This document shows, one piece after another, positions 1-11,654 of a stretch of 64,000 bases of DNA. A program made the position numbers and the translations under genes. Numbering within the stretch: the stretch's first letter is position 1; each line of letters begins with the position of its first letter. Under the pieces are notes generated by a model. That model was not told the origin of the DNA and ran no database searches. It saw only the letters and a list, made by a program, of their open reading frames with translations. The stretch comes from Climacium dendroides (taxonomy: Eukaryota; Streptophyta; Bryopsida; Hypnales; Climaciaceae). The stretch spans positions 3,288,501 to 3,352,500 of the forward strand of contig OX467089.1 in the NCBI GenBank assembly GCA_950106755.1, read 5' to 3'.

Positions 1-614
1 TCTGGAGTTGGATCAGCGATTAATCAATCATGCCATCGTCTCTCCAGGATTAGGTTTCACAGGAAGAACGGAGTGGTTCTGTTGGGGAAGAAAGTGAAGG
101 CCGCAGGCTCAAGGGTCTTCCGGCCGCAAACAACTGCAGTAATGACCTCGGGTGGAGGGTTCGCCAAGAAATAATTAGAGCTGGAATGGGGACTCAATTT
201 CTGTAGATGGCAAGAGGCCCTGAAATGGGGAGGGGACGATGTGGCGATTAGGGTGCCAGACAAGAAGATTTTTCTGCACCCACTAGCGATCGGGGGTTGT
301 TGGAGCGGCTTTTTCCAATTGTAAGGTAAGGAGGGAGGGCTCGACCTGCTCTCATCGGGTAGGATCAGCTAAGCAGTAGGATCACAACCCTAAACTTCTC
401 ATACCAGAAGGGATGGGCTCTACTTTTAAATCCATTGGTGAGGGCACAGGAAAGCCCAGGTTGTAGTTGCGAACCGAGAATCGAAGGTCGGTTTAGGGAA
501 GGACAAGATGTCGAATGGTCTGCGTATTTTGCATTCGTGAAGTGGGATTATTGGAATTCTGCAGTAAAATGGAGGCTCTAATCTGGATGCAATGCTTAAA
601 TGTGCAGCAGCAGT
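1..614. other. Upstream region and 5' leader of the BAH-PHD gene
   Basis: No protein domain is recognisable. The stretch directly precedes the BAH-PHD start codon and probably holds its promoter and leader. An out-of-frame ATG about 26 bases before the chosen start could open a short upstream reading frame. No clear TATA box was identified. Confidence 0.4.
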
Positions 615-3600
615 ATGGCAAAGAAGCGTACCAAAAGCAGGCTGGAGTCCTACCGCATTGTCAACACTCCGAAAATTATTAAACGTGAGTTGGCTCCATA
701 TCTTTTCAGTGAGCTAATGTGGATCTCCCTTCTTGGAGTTTGAGCTCGTTTCTGTTCTTGGTTTTGTCGGTCACTGAGTGCATGGTAAGTTGTTAGGAAA
801 CAGTGGAAGCCCTTAAATGGAAACAGAGCATTTATTCTAGTTTTTTTAATATATCTGTTTAACTGAGAAATTGGGGTCGAGACTAGTTATCATGAATCTG
901 TAGGAATTTTGTGGCCAACGCATTCAATGCTTTTCTGATTGAGCACCGAATACTTGTCGCCGGTTTAGGCTGAAAAAACGGACTGACAGACCATATCTGT
1001 GAAGTGAGTAGATGTGAAAATCCTTGACCTGATCCGTTTGCACTGAAAGGAGCTTGAATTCTGAAATTTATCTTCGGTTTTTCAAACTGAGAGTAACTCG
1101 AACGCCAGTCATGCCAATCAGCCCAGACCGACTTGTAAACCTTGAATCACGCCAAAGACAACCTAAACCTTGCCAACAGTGCTTTTGACTGTCCAATTAC
1201 CAAAATCAGATTTTACCTTAGATTGTCTAGCAATCTGTCACCCTATCCTTTGTGACTCTGGCATGATCGACATGCTCTTGTCAAGACAATTTTTATGGTT
1301 ATTGTCAAGGATCTTTAGCATCTGAATTTCATGACATTGCCAGCATTCTTAACATAGTCTTGTTAACCCCCGAGTGCCCAAATGGCCAAACGCGGCTGTT
1401 ACCATGTCTATATAGGAGTTGAAATTAATCGTTTAGGAAGCTTCAATATGTGTCTTCTTTAAAAAGAAGAAATGATGCCCTATATTCTTTTATTATTCTA
1501 TGTTTTGAAAGCAAATACAGTCAACTTTTAGCTTCCGAAGTGGTCTTTCTATTTCTTTTAGCTTGCGCATTTCGGGGTTAGAAAGATGCTATGATATTAA
1601 GATTTTTAGTTCTTAGCACCTGTGAAAGTGAAACAAGGCGGCAGTTGTCTGTGTTGGTTGCTGCTCCCGTCACTGACATCAGCAACTTTGCCCCAATGTT
1701 TCCTTTCACAGGGCCGCTGCGGAACTCTGTCCAAGGAAACAAGACTTTGAGGTAAATTATATCAGCAAGTTTGCCATGCTAACTTTTCCCCAAAAGTTCC
1801 GAGTAGCCTAAATTGGGCCTCACCTGGGTTTTTGAGTGGTTTTGAGTAGGTCACACGGAGGCTATCTTTTTGTCCAATTTTTTGCATTTTGCGACCAACA
1901 TATGCAATGTCCTCCATTAAATCGGATGATTTTAAATTTGGTCCCATCTGAATTACACTTTTCATAATATGATCAATCAAATTGGTCATTTTAAAACCAT
2001 GAATCCTTGGTCCTTTACGGCTTATAAGGTTCTGGAAAGAACGTTGCCCTTTGGGAGAGTATCAGATGGAATATTGGCATCGTACCTCCTTTTCTGCAAT
2101 AGCCTGCACAGTAGCTTAGAGGGTTGTTGTCCGATAATCATATTATGCTTCGGGCGCAACATTTATGGTGCCACATCGATAAGCTTTTGACTCCAAATGA
2201 TTTTAGTGTTGTCCTCTCGGTGGTATACGCTGTGTGAGACTTTCACCTTTGATCTTTATCTACTTACACTGGTCTCATGGGGCTCGTTTACTGCAGCTGG
2301 TGATACGGTCACTCTGCGGCCACCAGATCCCTCCACACTTCCATATGTGGCAAGAATTGAACATATCGAGCTGGACTCTGCAGAGAGAATAACGCTGAAA
2401 GTGCGCTGGTACTACCGACCTGAAGAATCAGCTGGCGGGCGTCGGCAATTTCATGGCTCCAAGGAGCTTTTCCTCTCGGACCACTACGACGTTTGCAGCC
2501 CGGAGGCTGTGGAAAACAAGTGTACTATCCATACTTTCAAGGATTACACACGCCTGGAGGACGTAGGAGCAGATGATTATTTCTGTCGATTCGACTACAA
2601 TGCAAGTGCCGGGACGTTTACGCCAGATCGTGTTGCTGTGTAAGTAAATTGCTTCTTTGTTTTGCACGTTAACCTAATCCCGGAGGCATGTTTTTGTTTG
2701 TAATAGGAAGTAGGGAAAATCCCCACTGTGAATGCACCGACTGCATGAAAATGGATATGATTACTGAGTAAATACGTTTTATTATCTTCACATAATCATT
2801 TGGAAATTGTATACTCGGGGGACTCGGAAAATTTGTACTCATTTGACCCCATTCATGAAGTAAAAATATAGAAGCTAAAGTCTTACAAAACTTATGAGGG
2901 CCATTTGCAAATGATTTTTGATAATGTTGAAACAGGTTGGGACCTTTAGTATTCAACCCTAATTACCGATAGCCGAAATGGCCAGTGACCAAATTATAGC
3001 GAGAAACCAAAATAAAAGATTCCTAGTAGATGTCTTGAAATATATTTTGGAAAAGTGTAGGACCATTACCACACCAAGTTAGAGTCTAATTCCAAAGAAA
3101 AACGGGTAAAAAGTTTGCGCTTGGGTACATCTAAAACACAATTGCAGATTGCCGCACATGGCATGGGATGGTTGCCTTACAGGCTTCTTCTACTGTTTTG
3201 CATGGGCTAGTGAAAAGATTGAGTCTCTTAGTGTGAAGATTATCATTGTGTCCTTCACAGATGAATAATGATCAACTTTTAATCATGATTAGAGTCAATG
3301 AGGTTTGTTTTGAGTTGGTTTGTCTATGCGTCAACGAATAAGATGATATTTTTAGAGTAATGTGTTTTTCTATCTTCACAACAAGTTTCAGAAAATCATG
3401 ATGAACATTGAGACCATAAGAGCGTACCCAAGATCCATTTTGTCCCCCGAAGGGATAATGGGACTTTAGGGGCTAACTTTTTTTTTCTCAATGCTCTTTC
3501 CTGTACTCAGTACCTGTATCGCCCCTCAACCTTTCGAAGTAATGAGCTATTTGCACTTTAATTACAATGCACTACCGTATGTACGATTCTCAGGATAGCT

Positions 3601-3914
3601 GTCATGATCTATTGATGCATTTTGCAGGTATTGCAAGTGTGAGATGCCCTACAATCCAGATGATTTGATGGTTCAATGCGAGATCTGCAAAGACTGGTAA
3701 TATTAATTTTGAAGTTGACACCTAAGACACTCTGAATGAAAGCAATGTTTGTTCTCAAATTCCAAGTGTCCAATGGCACTACCGGGTGCATTTCTTGGAG
3801 ATTAAATTGGTGTCACTGCTTTTCTGCAGGTTTCATCCGCAGTGTGTCATGTTGACTTCGGAGGAAATAAAGAACGTCAAAAACTTCACTTGCCCTGACT
3901 GCATCAATAATTGA
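615..3914 (+). CDS. EBS/SHL: EBS/SHL-like BAH-PHD histone reader, four exons
   Basis: Exons at 615-684, 2297-2639, 3628-3696 and 3830-3914 join in consistent phase into a 188-residue protein; all introns are GT-AG. The short basic N-terminus (starts [15 protein letters not shown]) is followed by a BAH domain (about residues 24-137, with the [15 protein letters not shown] and [10 protein letters not shown] blocks). A PHD finger follows (139-186) with a full C4HC3 zinc set: C140, C142, C155, C158, H163, C166, C182, C185. Known plant EBS and SHL proteins are nuclear readers of H3K27me3 (BAH) and H3K4me2/3 (PHD) that repress flowering genes; that role is inferred here. The protein stops three residues after the last zinc cysteine, whereas Arabidopsis EBS and SHL are roughly 230 residues with a C-terminal tail. 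The start was chosen as the first ATG in phase with exon 2. EBS and SHL cannot be told apart here. Confidence 0.93.
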
Positions 3915-4659
3915 AGCCATTCTACTCTCAATTCAGTTATCCGACCGCATTGGCTTTATCTCAATGGCTACCGTAATAGGGAAGCAAACCCAGATGGTGG
4001 AATTTCATTGTAGGAGGGGAGAGTCCTCAACCAGGTTCTTTTTTTAATGTCAGTCTTCATTTTTGGCAGGCCTAGGTCACAAAATATCTTTCCTGTTTAG
4101 CTGGATTACAGACTTCCAATCAGAACTGTTTAATTTATTTAGGATTTGACGGAATGTCTACTTCTGGAAAGCTTTAACTGGATGCTTAATGCTACCGAAA
4201 ATTTACATTTTACCCCATATGCCATATTGAAGTGTCGATGCAGCAAATTATTTGTGCCACTCAGATCCTTGCTGCATACGACTGTATTGATCATAAGGTA
4301 GAGGATATCATTTGCATTTTTCAAAAATAGTTCAACATGTGTAGTTGTAAGATTTTTGGGAGGTGTGTTGAGCTGTGGAGAGGTCTTTGAATGCAAGAGG
4401 TAATCCTGTTGAGATCAAATTTTATCACTAAATATTGAGATTCTTTTGCAATTTCAAAGTGGGAGGTTGGAGTGTGCAATAGATGGCTTTCTTTTGATTC
4501 AAAGATGAGTCCATAGACATTTAGCCAAGTTATGTTTACACCATTTGAGGTTGGTGAGTTGGTATAGGAGATAAGAACATGTTCTTAACAATTTGAGTAC
4601 CCTTCATCTTATACAACTTAGTGTACAACATTACATGGTTGTATTTGATGCATTTGATG
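3915..4659. other. 3' flank of the BAH-PHD gene, no gene seen
   Basis: The stretch contains the likely 3' UTR of the BAH-PHD gene and then AT-rich DNA without a recognisable coding region. No convincing terminal repeats were seen before 4660. Confidence 0.4.
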
Positions 4660-4756
4660 TAAGGTAAACTACCCCATTATGGATAGAATGGGAGCAAGCC
4701 CGTTGTGGGCAAAATTGCAATGGTGGTGTACATTCAAGCTATAAAATGTACACTAT

Positions 4757-6300
4757 CTTCACTCCTAAAGTCCCAAGGCTTTATTTTCATGAAAATCCAT
4801 TCAAAATTGCCATTTCTATTGAAAAGTGCAAAAAACTTATAAAATGTTTTTTTAACATATTTGATTGTACGATCTTGTACTACTCCCTCTGTTCCAAAAT
4901 GATCTTTTTGTTGGTCATAATTTTTTGTCCCAAAATGGTCTTATTATGGGAAGAAGAAAATTGGCAAGCAATTTTCTACCTATTGTAGCAAATATAGTGG
5001 TCAAATTCCATTTCCATTGTGAATAATTCCTTGATTTGCAACTTTTAATTGAAGAACCCTGATTCTATAGACTCAATATGTTGATATAGGAATGGGTGAT
5101 TGTGTATGCTCCAATGGGAGCAAGTGAATGATGAAAACAAGTCTTCATTACACTTTATTTGGTGGCCATTCTTTTAAATGGCACCTTGATTCAGTTGGTG
5201 GCCCTTGCTTTGAATGGCACTCTGATTTAGTGCCTCTTGTCTACCAATGAGCTAGTGAGTGAATTGTGACATTGTAGCATTCTCAAGGAAATTCACTCCC
5301 ATATCTTCCTATAGTACACAATTGAGTGGCCACTGGTGCTCCTTAAAAATGGTTCAAAATTCAATTTTCAAGTATTTTAAAATCACACTTAAAAAAATTT
5401 GAAACTCAAAATTTTATGATGATAGGAGTGCAAAGAACTTTACTAATTGCTCAAAAAAAATTGGAAAAATGTTATTTTCAACCTTAATTTAGAACACTTT
5501 ATCTAATATGAAGATCGTTTTGGGATAGAGGGAGTATTGCGAGATATTTGCATTTAAAGTGACATAAAGAATTGTTTTACACCTTGTTTGGCTAGATTTT
5601 TTTGGCTTTGAATCTTCTTAACTTAAAATTTTTGCACTATTGATTTTGATTTTCTAATTTATTATCCTAAAAAATTGAGTTGAAAATCTAAGAAAAAAAT
5701 TCAACAAAAAAACACTTTATTTTCACTCATTGAAAAATTGTTAAGTAGAAGTAGGTTCCAACTTCCAACAGTAGAAGTAGGTTATAACTAAACTATTAAT
5801 AGATGTAAGATGGTAATGAAATACATTGAATCCCAATGGTGAGATTGTTCTAGCAAGCAAATTTCACCTTGCCTAACAATTTTTTGGAAAAATTATAAAA
5901 ATTGTATTAAAAAATGGATCCTATAAGTTATTTTAAAAAAAAATACTTAGATTGCCCAAAAGACAAGATTGTCCATAACTTTCTCATCACTAGTCCAAAT
6001 AGAATGAATTAAAGCTTCAAATGTAGATAAAAACATAAACTTTGAGAAAAAAATTCAAAATTCAAAAAATTCAATTTTTTGTGATTTTTTAGGACTGCCC
6101 CTCAAGTTGCTTTTTGGACTTATGGTGGAATAACTTTTGTTTTCAGGCACTAATTGAAATAAAAATTATATTTCCAAAAAGCTAATTTGATTTCCTATCT
6201 TCAAAAAAAGTTTCAAAAAATCATGTCAAAAATTGAGATCACACAAGCCTACCCCAAATCCCAAAAGTCCCCTATAGGAACTTTGGGACTTTAGGGGTTA
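4757..6300 (-). mobile_element. TTAA-flanked AT-rich element, copy 1 (split by a MITE)
   Basis: The sequence is homologous, in inverted orientation, to the element at 28962-29878. Shared blocks include the GTTATGGACAATCTT region, the block around TAGAAGTAGG, and the end ACTTTAGGGGTTAA at about 6289-6302. The left end is decayed (TTCACTCCTAAAG in place of TTAACCCCTAAAG). Removing the MITE at 4883-5534 leaves about 0.9 kb, close to the other copies. No reading frame is conserved among copies. Confidence 0.6.
4883..5534. mobile_element. Stowaway-type (Tc1/mariner) MITE, family A
   Basis: Terminal inverted repeats begin CTCCCTCTGTTCCAAAATGA on the left; the right end read in reverse begins CTCCCTCTATCCCAAAACGA. 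A TA dinucleotide flanks both ends (4881-4882 and 5535-5536), as expected for Tc1/mariner insertion. CTCCCTC termini are the signature of plant Stowaway MITEs. The interior matches the element at 11655-12175 in opposite orientation. It lies inside another repeat. Confidence 0.85.
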
Positions 6301-6356
6301 ATTTAGCCCACAATGGACTTACTCCCATTTTGTCTGTAATGGAGTAGTTTACCTTA

Positions 6357-7178
6357 GACATGAATAACTTAAATTGACAAGAGAAATATTCTAATAATCC
6401 TTGAAGAATGCTAAGAACCAAAAATGTCTAATGGATGATTTCATTGTTAACTTTAGAAATTAAAAAATGCTCCTAGTGGTTTAATAATTGAAGCATTTTG
6501 GTGCCCACCTTGTTGGGGGGGGCATCCTTCAAGGGTTGAATTCAACTCATTTTTGTTTGCTATTTCTTTGACCTCCTATAGGTTTGTTGTATAATCAATG
6601 AGGTATATCCCATCATTTTAGACTATTTGAATCTATGTAGATTCAATTGGAAGTATATAATAAAATATACAAATGCCACATTCATCAATAGTTCATCCAA
6701 TTTTGAGAGTTGCATGAGAAACAAATTCAAATCTCCATTACACTAGTTGCAATCTTGCAAATTCAAGTGTACATTCAGTTGGAGTCTTTCCTAATCCATC
6801 TTATAACCTAAGGAGGAAGATTGAACAAAAGAGAGAAATTATATTCAAACTTCACAAGCCGTATGTATCCATTTCATGATCTGATTTGTTATTGCAATGT
6901 TCACCAAGCTCAAGATTTGATCTTGCTTGCTGTTTTTTAGACGATGACTTCAGGAGTGGAGAATTGATGTTCGGAACTCTGAAGTTTTGACAATTTTGAA
7001 GATGTTTTGAAGATGTGGTTTTGATGGGATTCCAGCCATTTTGAAGTCAATCGAAGTTGAAATTGCACCTCGTTTAATGTTGAAATTTCAGCATGTTTTA
7101 GAGAGAGAAATAGCTCCAATCTAACAAATCTTCTTGCTAACAATCTTTTATCATCCACTTTCACTTGCTTTCATAATA
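6357..7178. other. AT-rich intergenic DNA
   Basis: No domain, RNA gene or clear repeat boundary was recognised. The short reading frame at 6937-7164 on the minus strand resembles nothing known and is probably chance. Confidence 0.4.
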
Positions 7179-7416
7179 CTCCTCCATCCCAAAATAATTT
7201 TGTGGTTTGGGAAAACTAGTTCAAATAAGCTCAAATTTGTCAAAAAGTAATAGTATCATGTGCTTATAGTATGTGTTACAATATCATGTACTTGCAATAT
7301 GTGTGTTGTATCTTGATAAATTGTTATCTATATATTTGTTTTCCTAGTGCAATTCCAAACTAAATTTATTTTAACTAGTTTTTCTCAAATCACAAACTCA
7401 TTTGGGTGCAAAGAAG
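7179..7416. mobile_element. Short Stowaway-like MITE with ~50-bp inverted repeats
   Basis: The left end starts CTCCTCCATCCCAAAATAAT and runs through TTTGGGAAAACTAGTTCAAA; the right end inverted starts CTTCTTTGCACCCAAATGAG and runs through GAGAAAAACTAGTTAAAATA. TA flanks both ends (7177-7178 and 7417-7418). At 238 bp it is a typical MITE length. It shares only the terminal logic with family A, so it is probably a different subfamily. Confidence 0.75.
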
Positions 7417-7594
7417 TATTCTTGAAGGATGGATTTTTTCTAGTCACTGTGGAATGAATAATTTGTTTTACAAAGGACCACAATTCAAGGCCAAGCTTGC
7501 CTTCAAAATATTTAAAAAATTAGAAAGAATGTAGTGTAAAAAAATGCTCATATAAGGGACTTAATTTTTCTTAGAATTGAGTTTTATATGAGAT

Positions 7595-8455
7595 TTAATT
7601 TCTAAACTCTTAATGATTTGGGTAAGTTTCTATGATCTCAATTTTTGGCATGATGTTTTAAATTTCTTTTTCAAAACACACAAAAACTAATTAGCTTTAC
7701 AAGAATGTAATTTTCATTTCATTTAGTGCTCGGAGACAAAAGCTATGCCATCCAAACCAAAAAACAAGTAAAGGTGGGTAACAAAAGTAAACACAAAATT
7801 TGAAATGTTTTAAAAAAAATATTTCTTATAGATTATATTTTCTATTTGAAAAGATTTGATTCATTTCATTTGGATAAGTGATGTGAAAGTTATGGAGCAT
7901 CTTATTTTACAAACAACCTTAGCAAATTCTTATGAAAAAATATAATGGTTCTATTTTTAACTCAATTTTCACAATTATTAAAGAAAAATTCCACATGGAT
8001 TAGTTCATTTACTTAAAGAAATCTCACCATTGAATTTAATGTATTTCAATTCCAACTAAGAGCTATTAATAATTTAGTTTTTCCTTCTATCTTGTACATG
8101 CCTTGATTTAACAATTTTCTTAAGAATAAAAATCAAGTTATTATAGAATATTTTTTCCTGAATTCTCAATTTGATTCTTCAAATCATAATTCAATTGAAT
8201 TCAAATCAAAATTATAATTGAATTATAAATTGAATTATTTGAATTATTGAATTATAATTGAATTGTGATCATATCTTCTAATGGATATGGTCTAAAAATT
8301 TGAAATTTCTTCCAAAAATTTCATACTATTCTAATGCAAGATCTTGTAGTTGGATATGCAAAATAAACAAATGCTTAAAACTTTTGCTCTTTACATTTGA
8401 AATGATAATTTTGAGTGATTTTTCAAAAATAAATGGCCTTAGAGCTTTAAAACTA
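7595..8455 (+). mobile_element. Decayed TTAA-flanked element, copy 2
   Basis: Order and wording of blocks follow the 28962-29878 copy in the same orientation: a CTCAATTTTTGGCATGATG-like block, a GAAAGTTATGGAGCATCTTA block, then a CAATTCCAACTAAGAGCTAT block. Both ends are eroded (TTTAATTTCTAAA on the left, GAGCTTTAAAAC on the right), so limits are approximate. No coding potential. Confidence 0.45.
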
Positions 8456-9397
8456 GGCACTCAAATATTAAAACCATGAAAGAATGCACTCGTCCTAAAA
8501 ATATACAAAGAATGTATACCCATAATCAATACTACCCAAAATGTGACACCTACATTGATTATTATACTTTAACCATCTACATTCAAAAAGATTAAATTGT
8601 GGAAAGTTTAAGGAATTAGTATATTGATACTTGCAAGAATGTGATGGAGAGGTTGTTTTTATAATGAAATTCTTTGTCCTTCATGAATCCTCAAAGGATA
8701 TGGGACAATTTGAAGATGAGAGCTTGACTGCTCATTGTCAAAACGCAAAAATTGTATTCAATGTAAAACTTTAGACCTCATTTTGGCATAGAATATTTTT
8801 TTCCAAAAACTTTTGAACTAAAGAAAGTTGGAAAGTCAAAATAATTTTGATATCCAAAAATTTAGTTGAAGATTTCAAGCTCCAATCAAAAGTTATGAAC
8901 AAAATTTAGAGAGGATGTTTGAAAATGTCAAAAAAAATATTCCTTTCAATCCTTCTCTAAAGTTTGTCCATAATTTTCAATTAGAGGCTCAAAATCTCAA
9001 ATTGTTTTTGGTAATAAAATTTACCTTGATTTTTCAATTTTTCTTAGTTCAAAAGATTTTAGAAAAAATCATTCTACTATGCCTAAATGAGGTTTGAAAT
9101 TCTATTTTAAACAAAAAATTTGCTTTTAACTTAACTATGAGTGGTTGAACTCCTAATCCTCAATTTACATATCCCATATGAATTGTTGTACCTTCTACTA
9201 TACTACCTCACTTCTATAACCATTTTGTCTTTTCATCTTAATTCATTCACCATACTAAAAGTTGTTTTAAACTTTGAGAGGTGCAATTTGAATTTTAGAA
9301 AATCTAGTGTGGAATTATTTAAAAAATAATATTCTAAAGTATTGAATTTTATTTCAAATTTAAATTTAATATTTGGTATTAATAACAAATTCATATG
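8456..9397. other. AT-rich intergenic DNA
   Basis: Only short AT-driven reading frames are present (for example 8915-9097 and 9141-9329). No recognisable domain or repeat end was seen. Confidence 0.4.
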
Positions 9398-9634
9398 TGA
9401 AGAAATATGACAACAATAACACAAAACTAACATTGAACTTATGCACTAATAATAATTTATATTTCCACCACACATGTGAGAGATGAATCACACATAATAG
9501 AATATATACTCCTTAGTTAGGGGTAGCTAAAGAACCTATTAGTAACCTTTGTAACTACCTAATGATGGTCCTAATTAAAACAATATTTGGAATGCTATTC
9601 TATATGGGAGAAGTAATGGATTGTTGTCCGAATA
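9398..9634 (-). repeat. 3' LTR of the old Copia element
   Basis: Aligns with 11041-11264 over its length (shared CACCACA-GTGAGAGATGAATCA and AACTACCTAATGATGGTCCT blocks). The end next to the polypurine tract has decayed from CA to TA on the plus strand. Many substitutions and small indels separate the two LTRs, so the insertion is old. Confidence 0.85.
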
Positions 9635-9643
9635 CTCCCCCTT
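9635..9643 (-). other. Polypurine tract of the old Copia element
   Basis: Reads AAGGGGGAG on the minus strand and directly abuts the 3' LTR, the usual position of the plus-strand primer in LTR retrotransposons. Confidence 0.75.
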
Positions 9644-9912
9644 AGTCTGCTATTCTCTCTACAAATTTATGATCCTTCCATTTGCTTCAAATTCTTCTTG
9701 TGTCATCAATTACAAGTGGCATTGCATCTCCTAATATTGTACCTTGCTTAGAGATTTGGTTAAAATGTTGGCAACTTGTTGTGAGTGTACAAACTCTAAA
9801 GGAATCCTCCCTTTTTTAACATGGTCACATATTAAATGGCATGTTTTCTCAATATAAACATGGCTTCTTTTGTCACTTCTGCAAGAGCCCTATATTCAGC
9901 CTTTGAGTTGGA

Positions 9913-10551
9913 TTAAACAACTTCATTTTGGAGTTTGCTTTTCCATGAAGTTGGAGAATTTCTAATGCTCATTAAATAGCCTAAGGTCGATTTTTGTTCA
10001 TTTAGATCACCCAAATAATCATTGTCCAAGTATCCTTGTGGCACCATTTCTTCCTTTCTTAAATAGTAAATTGCAAGTTCAAAAGTGCCTTTCAAATAGC
10101 GGAATATGTGAATAGTAGCCTATAGATGGGCTTGTTTGGATGCAGATGTGGATTGAGTGACTATTCCCACTGCAAATGCAACATCAGAGCGTGTGTTTGT
10201 AATGTGTAATAGTTTGCCTACAACCTTGCAATAATAAACAACATCAAAGGGATCAAGTAGGGGAAAGTCTTTATAGAGAGATAACGTACTATAAAGTGTA
10301 GTTTCCATTGGAGTATGGATATAGTCGTTGATTAATCTTGCTTTCGATAGTCTCAGAGAATTCAATTTATCTAGTAACATGAGACACGAAGCATTGTTAG
10401 TTTTCTTAAACCTTTCCTTCAATGTATTCAATGCTACTCTTGGATCTACTATTTCTAAGAGTTCATTGAAAATGGATTCAATGCAAGACATTGTTATGGA
10501 GTATAGGGCTCTGGCCCTTCCCCGGGAAGTATCTTTCGGTTCATTGATCAC
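9913..10551 (-). pseudogene. Copia gag and RT/RNase H remnant
   Basis: The minus-strand frame 10551-10120 starts with a Copia gag-like segment (ALNTLKERFKKTNNASCLML) and passes directly into the end of a reverse transcriptase region (VVGKLLHITNTRSDVAFAVG, compare the usual LLYLTNTRPDI). The frame 10095-9913 continues with an RNase H segment (KGTFELAIYYL, LDNDYLGDLNEQKSTLGYLM, SWKSKLQNEVV). Protease, integrase and most of the reverse transcriptase are missing, so a deletion has fused gag to the C-terminal part of pol. Not functional. Confidence 0.85.
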
Positions 10552-11028
10552 TATTTGATTATTTCCATTGGAGTTGGCAAATTTCTAGGTGTTTTCCTTT
10601 ACAAAGAACAATCTGCAACATGCCTTCTAGGTTTGATAGTTGTCTAAGGTCAATTTTTGAGCCTTGGGCAACACATCAAATGTTGACATGACTCCCTACT
10701 ACGGACAACAAAGATTGGATGAGTATATAAATTGGATGAGTGCGAGATATTAAAAATAAATGACATTAGATCAGAATAAAGATCAAAGGATTATATAGGT
10801 GTTGGAAAGACTAAGTGACATGATATCAATAAGATTGGGTGATTTGGCTTTTAGGCCATTTCTATACTAAGAATTTCTGATGTTTTATATGTTTCTTTCT
10901 TATGCACACAACAATCCTATTTAATTGTTTATTCCTATCGTTTTTCTCAAACATACATAAATGTTGCTTTTCTCTTTCTGAATCAAATTGAATTCTCACG
11001 AATAATTGTCAAGATTGTTTCCTTGGGG

Positions 11029-11040
11029 GCTCTGATACTA
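11029..11040 (-). other. Primer-binding site, initiator-Met tRNA type
   Basis: Reads TAGTATCAGAGC on the minus strand, one mismatch from the canonical plant TGGTATCAGAGC site, and directly abuts the 5' LTR. Confidence 0.8.
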
Positions 11041-11264
11041 TGAAGAAATACACAACAATAATGCAAAGCTAACACTTATGCAGTAATGATAACTCATATT
11101 TCCACCACATAGGTGAGAGATGAATCACAACATAACAAAATATATACTCCTTGTAGCTAAAGAACCTCTCACTAACCTTTGTAACTACCTAATGATGGTC
11201 CTAACTAAAATAGTATTTTGAATGCTACTCTATATGGGAGAAGTAGTGGACTACCATTCCAACA
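11041..11264 (-). repeat. 5' LTR of the old Copia element
   Basis: Has TG...CA termini on both strands, pairs with the 9398-9634 LTR, and is followed by the ATATG target duplication. Confidence 0.85.
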
Positions 11265-11654
11265 ATATGGGATCCAAACAATGCATGCTAAAATGCATTG
11301 CATCTTCCTTCAAATGCCAATGATATCTAATAAAAATAATTTATATTTACTAATAGAAACCATGCTCATATGTAACTAATGATTATTGGTGCACAATTCT
11401 TTTATCTTGATTTCTCTCATTCATTCCAAATGTGAGTACACTCTTATGTAGTAGTAATATATTCTAATGAAAACCATCACAAAACTAAAACAATATTCAA
11501 TTCTTGGTTTTTTGGTAATAAAATTTTATTGAATAAATGCTCAGTAGCATTCTATATAGTAGAAGGTTACATCATATGAAAATGATCCACAAGCCATATC
11601 CACAACATTTTTATACATTGTTAATTCTCATTAAAATTATAATTTTAAGTTGTA

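Larger units (their letters stand above)
4660..6356. mobile_element. Outer element with ~58-bp terminal inverted repeats (nested host)
   Basis: The left end (TAAGGTAAACTACCCCATTA, continuing to about 4717) is repeated inverted at about 6300-6356 with scattered mismatches, giving inverted repeats of about 58 bp. Between them lie a TTAA-type element (about 4757-6300), itself split by a MITE (4883-5534). No perfect target duplication is visible outside the repeats. The superfamily is unknown and there is no coding capacity. Read as a non-autonomous DNA element that later received two insertions. Confidence 0.55.
9398..11264 (-). mobile_element. Old, internally deleted Ty1/copia element
   Basis: Two diverged LTRs (9398-9634 and 11041-11264) bound a 1.4-kb interior and are flanked by a perfect 5-bp target duplication ATATG (9393-9397 and 11265-11269). 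On the minus strand the order is 5' LTR, primer-binding site next to it (11029-11040, tRNA-iMet type), gag and reverse transcriptase/RNase H fragments, polypurine tract (9635-9643), 3' LTR. About 3 kb of internal sequence is missing compared with a full Copia element. Confidence 0.9.
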
